Part shown: one piece after another, positions 59,518 through 64,000 of the stretch
How the letters are laid out: each line of letters opens with the position of its first letter
Numbering within the stretch: position 1 is the stretch's first letter
Source: Roseibium aquae
Lineage (GTDB): Bacteria > Pseudomonadota > Alphaproteobacteria > Rhizobiales > Stappiaceae
Assembly (NCBI RefSeq): GCF_008711285.1
Contig: NZ_VXDC01000005.1
Location: 62,001-126,000, forward strand
Length of the DNA: 64,000 bases
Direction of reading: 5' to 3'
Notes under the pieces: generated by a model
What the model saw: the letters and a program-made list of their open reading frames with translations, nothing else
Database searches by the model: none
What the model was told of the DNA's origin: nothing
Position numbers and translations under genes: made by a program

Positions 59518-59838
59518 ATGGACTTCATGAAAATGATGAAACAGGCCAAGCAGATGCAGGAGCAAATGGGCTCTCTGCAGGAGCAAATCACCGAGATCGA
59601 GGCCGAAGGCTCCTCTGGCGGCGGCCTGGTCAAGGTTGTCCTGAACGGCAAGGGCGAGATGAAGAGCCTGAAGATCGATCCATCCTTGTTCAAGGAGGAT
59701 GACGTCGAGATCCTGGAAGACCTGATCATCGCCGCACATACCGACGGTCGGGTGAAAATCGACGCCGGTATTCAGGAGAAAACCCAGGAAATGATGGGCG
59801 GCCTCGGCTTGCCTGCCGGCATGAAACTGCCTTTCTAG
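59518..59838 (+). CDS. YbaB/EbfC nucleoid-associated protein
   Basis: Small DNA-binding protein (106 aa). [54 protein letters not shown] is the family pattern: two long helices and a central sheet forming a dimer. It lies between dnaX and recR, its near-universal place. A good AGG site (GGAGGCAAGTCC) precedes the ATG. Confidence 0.96.
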   Translation: MDFMKMMKQAKQMQEQMGSLQEQITEIEAEGSSGGGLVKVVLNGKGEMKSLKIDPSLFKEDDVEILEDLIIAAHTDGRVKIDAGIQEKTQEMMGGLGLPAGMKLPF

Positions 59839-59857
59839 GCGAGCGGCACATCACAAC

Positions 59858-60466
59858 ATGGCTCAAAAGTCGGTTGCCGGGCCCGAAATCGAACGCCTGA
59901 TCCAGCTCCTGTCCAAGCTGCCCGGCCTTGGCCCGCGCTCGGCCCGCCGGGCGGCCCTCCATCTGATCAAGCGCAAGGAGCAACTCCTTGTGCCTTTGGC
60001 CGAAGCGCTGGGCGTGGCCGTGGAGAAGATCGGCGTGTGCGGCAGTTGCGGCACGGTCGACACGTCCGATCCTTGCGCCATCTGCGCCGATCCGGACCGG
60101 GATCCGAGTGTGCTGGTGGTGGTTGAGGACGTGGCGGATCTGTGGGCGCTGGAGCGGGCGGGCGCCATCAACGCCCGCTATCATGTGCTGGGCGGTACAC
60201 TGTCTCCGCTCGATGGAATCGGGCCGGACGACCTCAACATTGCTCCGCTGGTCTCAAAGTGTTCGCAGGAGCAAATCGCGGAAGTGATTCTCGCCATCAG
60301 TGCCACGGTCGAGGGTCAGACCACGGCCCATTATCTGATGGATCAGCTCTCGCACATTAACGTCAACGTCACCAAGCTCGCCCATGGCGTGCCGGTCGGC
60401 GGGGAACTGGATTACCTCGACGAGGGCACCTTGACTCAGGCCCTGAAGGCCCGGACGCGGTTCTGA
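59858..60466 (+). CDS. recR: recombination protein RecR
   Basis: Zinc-finger and Toprim protein that helps RecFO load RecA at gaps (202 aa). The helix-hairpin-helix ([24 protein letters not shown]), the C4 zinc finger ([16 protein letters not shown]) and the Toprim region ([29 protein letters not shown]) are all intact. It begins 19 bp after ybaB, so dnaX-ybaB-recR are likely co-transcribed. Confidence 0.97.
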   Translation: MAQKSVAGPEIERLIQLLSKLPGLGPRSARRAALHLIKRKEQLLVPLAEALGVAVEKIGVCGSCGTVDTSDPCAICADPDRDPSVLVVVEDVADLWALERAGAINARYHVLGGTLSPLDGIGPDDLNIAPLVSKCSQEQIAEVILAISATVEGQTTAHYLMDQLSHINVNVTKLAHGVPVGGELDYLDEGTLTQALKARTRF

Positions 60467-60605
60467 TCCGGGATGCATATGGATCTGGATTGCGGCCGCG
60501 CCGGGTCCGGCGCAACCAAAACACCATCTGCCATCCAATGCCGGCGTCTTGCGCGCCCCTTTTGCGGTGCCTATGTCGGTGGTCGAACTCGGAGACCACC
60601 AATCC

Positions 60606-61274
60606 ATGCTGTCTGACGCTTCCCGCGCCTTCCGCCAGGCATTCGAGCCCCCGTTCCGGGCCGTCTTCTGGAAATTGCTGGGTTTCACCCTGGCTGTTCT
60701 GCTCGTGGTCTGGATCGCCCTGCAGGGTTTGGTTGCCAGTTTCGTCGAGCTTCCCTACCCCTGGCTGGAGACGGTCGTGTCGATCCTGACGGGGGTCGGC
60801 GCGGTGTTTGCCTTGAGCTTCCTGGTCGCACCGATCTCCGCCTTGTTCGCCGGTCTTTTTCAAGACGACATCGCCGATATCGTGGAGGCGTCGGACTATC
60901 CGGCGGATCGGCCCGGCACGGCGCTGCCATTCGCGCCGTCGGTCATCCAGACCCTGAAATTCACGGGGGTGGTGATCCTGGGAAACATTTTCGCCCTCAT
61001 GATGCTTCTCATCCCTGGGCTCAACCTGATCGCCTTTTTCCTGGTGAACGGTTATCTTCTGGGCCGCGAATTCTTCGAGTTTGCCGCCATGCGGTTCATG
61101 CCGCCAGACGAGGCCAAACGCCTGCGCAAAGCGCGCTCTGGAACGGTGTTCATGGGGGGACTGATCATCGCCGGGCTGCTGGCCGTGCCCTTGCTGAATT
61201 TGCTCACTCCGATCTTCGCGACGATCTTCATGCTGCATCTTTACAAGCGTGTTGCTGCCGGTCGCCCGATTTGA
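60606..61274 (+). CDS. EI24/CysZ-like membrane protein
   Basis: 222-aa integral membrane protein with four main hydrophobic regions (about 20-50, 58-82, 125-160 and 185-215). The N-terminus DASRAFRQAFEPPFRAVFWKLLG and the sequence GREFFEFAAMRFM are typical of the EI24 family, which includes the sulfate channel CysZ. Whether this copy moves sulfate is unknown, and no sulfur genes are nearby. I use ATG 60606; an in-frame ATG at 60549 is possible. It follows recR on the same strand. Confidence 0.82.
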   Translation: MLSDASRAFRQAFEPPFRAVFWKLLGFTLAVLLVVWIALQGLVASFVELPYPWLETVVSILTGVGAVFALSFLVAPISALFAGLFQDDIADIVEASDYPADRPGTALPFAPSVIQTLKFTGVVILGNIFALMMLLIPGLNLIAFFLVNGYLLGREFFEFAAMRFMPPDEAKRLRKARSGTVFMGGLIIAGLLAVPLLNLLTPIFATIFMLHLYKRVAAGRPI

Positions 61275-61348
61275 ACGGGCGAACCTGTCTCGGTGACGGG
61301 ACGGCACGGCGTTTCGGAATTTCAATCGATCTAGGCCCATCGGATGCT

Positions 61349-61377
61349 TTGACGTTTTAAGGTCTTGGCGTTAGAAC
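61349..61377 (+). promoter_or_regulatory. candidate sigma-70 promoter of sdhCDA
   Basis: TTGACG at 61349-61354, 17-bp spacer, TAGAAC at 61372-61377. A start near 61384 would give a leader of about 59 nt before sdhC. The -10 element lies in a small palindrome (GCGTT-AG-AACGC, 61368-61379). Confidence 0.55.
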
Positions 61378-61407
61378 GCTTCCAGACAACGCCTTGAATT
61401 GCTTACT

Positions 61408-61423
61408 CTTACGTCAACGTAAG
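61408..61423. promoter_or_regulatory. palindrome CTTACGT-CA-ACGTAAG upstream of sdhC, candidate operator
   Basis: Perfect 7-bp inverted repeat with a 2-bp spacer, 20 bp before the sdhC ATG and about 24 bp after the predicted transcription start. The form TTACGT-N2-ACGTAA resembles MerR-type LiuR sites as I remember them. A regulator bound here could block elongation or act on a second promoter. Confidence 0.5.
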
Positions 61424-61442
61424 CGGCGTTACACGGGAGAGA

Positions 61443-61847
61443 ATGTTCATGTCGAACGCGGACCAGCAGGGCAACCGCCCGCTATCGCCTCACCTTCAGA
61501 TATATAAGCCCATCCTCACGATGGTCATGTCGATCCTGCACCGGATCACCGGCGCCGCACTGTATTTCGGAACGGTTCTTCTGGCATGGTGGCTGATTGC
61601 GGCCGCGGCAGGCCCCCAGTATTTCGATTTCGTCAATGGAATCTACGGATCATTCCTGGGCCGGCTCATCCTGTTCGGCTTCACCTGGGCCCTTGTCCAT
61701 CACATGCTGGGCGGGATCCGTCATTTCATTTGGGACATGGGAGCCGGTTTCGGGCGCGAGGCCCGCGAGTGGCTCGCCAAGGCCACGATCATCGGCTCAG
61801 TGAGTCTCACGATCCTTCTTTGGATCATCGGCTACATGGTTCGTTAA
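61443..61847 (+). CDS. sdhC: succinate dehydrogenase cytochrome b556 subunit
   Basis: Membrane anchor of complex II (134 aa). The family pattern [30 protein letters not shown] comes first, then three membrane segments (about 30-55, 68-92 and 108-132). [13 protein letters not shown] carries the haem-ligand histidine. Start ATG 61443, with GGGAGAG before it; a second ATG two codons later is equally plausible. First gene of sdhCDAB. Confidence 0.95.
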   Translation: MFMSNADQQGNRPLSPHLQIYKPILTMVMSILHRITGAALYFGTVLLAWWLIAAAAGPQYFDFVNGIYGSFLGRLILFGFTWALVHHMLGGIRHFIWDMGAGFGREAREWLAKATIIGSVSLTILLWIIGYMVR

Positions 61848-61858
61848 GGAAAGACGTC

Positions 61859-62242
61859 ATGAGCGATATGCGCACTCCTCTTGCCAAGGTTCGCGGGCTT
61901 GGCTCCGCCAAGGACGGAACCGATCACTTCTGGCGTCAGCGTGTCACTGCCGTCGCAAATGTGTTTCTAATTTCGTTCTTTGTGATCCTTGTCATTTCCT
62001 TGCAGGGCTCTTCCTATCAGGACGTGGTGGCAGCGATGGGCAACCCGCTGGTCGCCATCCTGATGCTTTTGGTCATTCTGTCCGGCGTCTATCACATGAA
62101 GCTTGGCATGCAGGTGATCATCGAGGACTACATTCATTCCGAGGGCAAGAAGGTCCTGGCTCTTCTCGGCAACACCTTCTTCTGCGCCCTGATCGGTCTG
62201 GGCACATTGTTCGCTGTGCTCAAGCTTGGCTTTGGAGGATAA
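61859..62242 (+). CDS. sdhD: succinate dehydrogenase hydrophobic membrane anchor subunit
   Basis: Second membrane anchor (127 aa). It starts with [34 protein letters not shown] and has three membrane segments; the haem/quinone region [21 protein letters not shown] is typical of alphaproteobacterial SdhD. The ATG at 61859 is 11 bp after sdhC, and sdhA follows after 5 bp. Confidence 0.95.
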   Translation: MSDMRTPLAKVRGLGSAKDGTDHFWRQRVTAVANVFLISFFVILVISLQGSSYQDVVAAMGNPLVAILMLLVILSGVYHMKLGMQVIIEDYIHSEGKKVLALLGNTFFCALIGLGTLFAVLKLGFGG

Positions 62243-62247
62243 CCCGA

Positions 62248-64000
62248 ATGGCCAAAACTTATGATTTCACCGACCACAAATACGATGTGGTTGTCGTCGG
62301 CGCCGGTGGCGCGGGCCTGCGCGCCACGCTCGGCATGGCCGAGCAAGGCCTGCGCACGGCCTGCATCACCAAGGTGTTTCCAACCCGCTCGCACACGGTG
62401 GCGGCCCAGGGCGGCATTGCCGCGTCCTTGCAGAACATGACGCCGGACAGCTGGCAGTGGCACATGTATGACACCGTGAAAGGCTCTGATTGGCTCGGCG
62501 ACACCGACGCGATGGAGTACCTGGCAAGGGAAGCGCCCAAGGCGGTTTACGAACTTGAGCATTATGGCGTCCCGTTCTCGCGGACAGAAGACGGCAAGAT
62601 CTATCAGCGCCCCTTTGGCGGGCACATGCAGAATTACGGCGAAGGCCCCCCGGTGCAGCGGACCTGCGCCGCGGCCGACCGGACCGGCCATGCCATCCTG
62701 CACACGCTCTATGGTCAGTCGCTCAGAAACAACGCCGAATTTTTCATCGAGTATTTCGCGCTCGACCTGATCATGTCCGAAGACGGCGTGTGTCAGGGGG
62801 TGATTGCCTGGAACCTGGATGACGGCACGATCCACCGTTTCGCCGCCAAGATGGTTGTGCTGGCGACCGGCGGATACGGCCGGGCCTATTTCTCGGCGAC
62901 ATCCGCGCACACATGCACCGGCGATGGCGGCGGGATGGTGGCCCGGGCGGGCCTGCCGTTGCAGGACATGGAGTTCGTGCAATTCCACCCGACCGGCATC
63001 TACGGCTCAGGCTGCCTGATTACCGAAGGAGCGCGCGGTGAAGGCGGATACCTGGTCAATTCCGAGGGTGAGCGGTTCATGGAGCGCTATGCGCCGTCCG
63101 CCAAGGACCTGGCCTCGCGCGACGTTGTGTCCCGCTGCATGACGATGGAAATCCGCGAAGGCCGGGGCGTGGGCAAGAACAAGGACCACATCTATCTGCA
63201 CCTGGATCATCTGGACCCGGCCCTGCTGGCCGAGCGTCTGCCGGGTATCTCCGAGTCCGCCCGCATCTTTGCCGGTGTCGACGTGACCAAGGAGCCGATC
63301 CCGGTGCTGCCGACGGTCCATTACAACATGGGCGGCATTCCGACCAATTACTGGGGTGAGGTGCTCGATGCCTCCGGCGATCATCCGAACCGGATCCAGC
63401 CCGGCTTGATGGCTGTGGGCGAGGCGGGTTGCGCCTCGGTGCACGGCGCCAACCGCCTTGGATCCAACTCGCTGATCGACCTGGTCGTGTTCGGCCGGGC
63501 AGCAGCGATCCGGGCGGCCGAGGTCGTCGATCCCAAGGAAGCGGTCCCGACGCCCAACGAGGCATCCTGCGACAAGATCATGGCCCGTTTCGACAAGCTC
63601 CGGCACGCGGACGGCAGCACGCCGACCGCCGAGTTGCGGGACCAGATGCAGCGCGCCATGCAGGAAGATGCGGCCGTATTCCGGACCCAGGAAACACTTG
63701 CGCAAGGCTGCCAGCGGCTGGACAAGATCTGGTCCGGCCTGAATGACGTCAAAGTGTCTGACCGGTCGATGATCTGGAACTCCGATCTGGTCGAGACGCT
63801 GGAGCTTGAAAACCTGATGGCCAACGCCATCACAACGGTTTACAGCGCGGAGGCCCGCAAGGAATCGCGCGGCGCGCATGCCCGTGAGGACTTCAAGGAT
63901 GGACCGCTGTCCGGCCGAAACGATGATGATTGGCGCAAGCACTCGCTCAGCTGGGTCGATGAGGACGGCAAGGTGAAGCTGGACTACCGTCCGGTGATCA
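62248..64000 (+). CDS. sdhA: succinate dehydrogenase flavoprotein subunit, 3' end beyond the window
   Basis: Catalytic FAD subunit of complex II, 584 codons in the window; the family is about 610 residues, so the last 25 or so lie beyond position 64000. The FAD-binding [28 protein letters not shown], the covalent-flavin histidine in [13 protein letters not shown], the active-site region [24 protein letters not shown] and [15 protein letters not shown] are all present. The C-terminal part (HAREDFKD) is normal. GGAGG precedes the ATG. sdhB is expected next. Confidence 0.97.
   Translation, partial: MAKTYDFTDHKYDVVVVGAGGAGLRATLGMAEQGLRTACITKVFPTRSHTVAAQGGIAASLQNMTPDSWQWHMYDTVKGSDWLGDTDAMEYLAREAPKAVYELEHYGVPFSRTEDGKIYQRPFGGHMQNYGEGPPVQRTCAAADRTGHAILHTLYGQSLRNNAEFFIEYFALDLIMSEDGVCQGVIAWNLDDGTIHRFAAKMVVLATGGYGRAYFSATSAHTCTGDGGGMVARAGLPLQDMEFVQFHPTGIYGSGCLITEGARGEGGYLVNSEGERFMERYAPSAKDLASRDVVSRCMTMEIREGRGVGKNKDHIYLHLDHLDPALLAERLPGISESARIFAGVDVTKEPIPVLPTVHYNMGGIPTNYWGEVLDASGDHPNRIQPGLMAVGEAGCASVHGANRLGSNSLIDLVVFGRAAAIRAAEVVDPKEAVPTPNEASCDKIMARFDKLRHADGSTPTAELRDQMQRAMQEDAAVFRTQETLAQGCQRLDKIWSGLNDVKVSDRSMIWNSDLVETLELENLMANAITTVYSAEARKESRGAHAREDFKDGPLSGRNDDDWRKHSLSWVDEDGKVKLDYRPVI

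Overview
This window is a stretch of core chromosome from an alphaproteobacterium. Gene order points to the order Hyphomicrobiales (Rhizobiales); a Stappiaceae-type marine genus such as Roseibium/Labrenzia is plausible, but the genus is only an inference. Supporting signs are the dnaK-dnaJ-pmtA cluster, the miaB-phoH-ybeY-corC-lnt-XRE-metK-trmB-rimP-nusA-ylxR-infB-rbfA-truB-rpsO-pnp run, a DnaX whose zinc-site cysteines are degenerate, a Fur lacking the CxxC pair, and sdhCDA order. The first 12 bases on the minus strand read MPEL behind an AGGAGG, the expected start of mutM. This gives a divergent mutM/ubiE pair, which in related genomes lies near dnaA and the origin.

Layout. 0-7.5 kb: ubiE-ubiB (ubiquinone), alkB, dnaK-dnaJ with a good heat-shock (sigma-32 type) promoter, and a PmtA-like methyltransferase. 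7.6-13 kb: a flavin reductase, hslV - membrane protein - hslU, a universal stress protein, an Nfu-type Fe-S protein, and a tandemly duplicated inverted-repeat element. 13-17.4 kb (minus): gpmA, dapB, pnp, rpsO. 17.6-20.8 kb (minus): a Tat-exported amine oxidase behind a CHASE4-type adenylate cyclase. 21-39.7 kb (all minus): the large translation, RNA and envelope block from truB up to fur, rimI and tsaB. 39.9-42.6 kb (minus): adenosine/ribokinase-family kinase, pheA, kdsB. 42.8-44.9 kb (plus): a membrane-anchored cytochrome c and a CHASE-GGDEF protein. 45-53.5 kb (plus): a yej-type oligopeptide ABC transporter with two binding-protein genes and a PIN-domain toxin-antitoxin pair wedged between yejE and yejF. 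53.6-57.1 kb (minus): an orphan lipoprotein, a lytic transglycosylase, nudC, a HIT protein. 57.3-61.3 kb (plus): SRP RNA, dnaX, ybaB, recR, a CysZ/EI24-like membrane protein. 61.4-64 kb: sdhC, sdhD and most of sdhA, cut by the window edge.

Most genes are housekeeping. The accessory or unusual points are the DUF2157-like membrane protein between the two HslVU subunits, the toxin-antitoxin insertion in the yej operon, the paired yejA genes with different export signals, the cyclase-amine oxidase pair, the 193-bp tandem duplication downstream of nfu, and several intergenic palindromes. I found no tRNA, rRNA, CRISPR array, prophage or insertion sequence. All function calls rest on reading motifs and context by eye; no database search was run.
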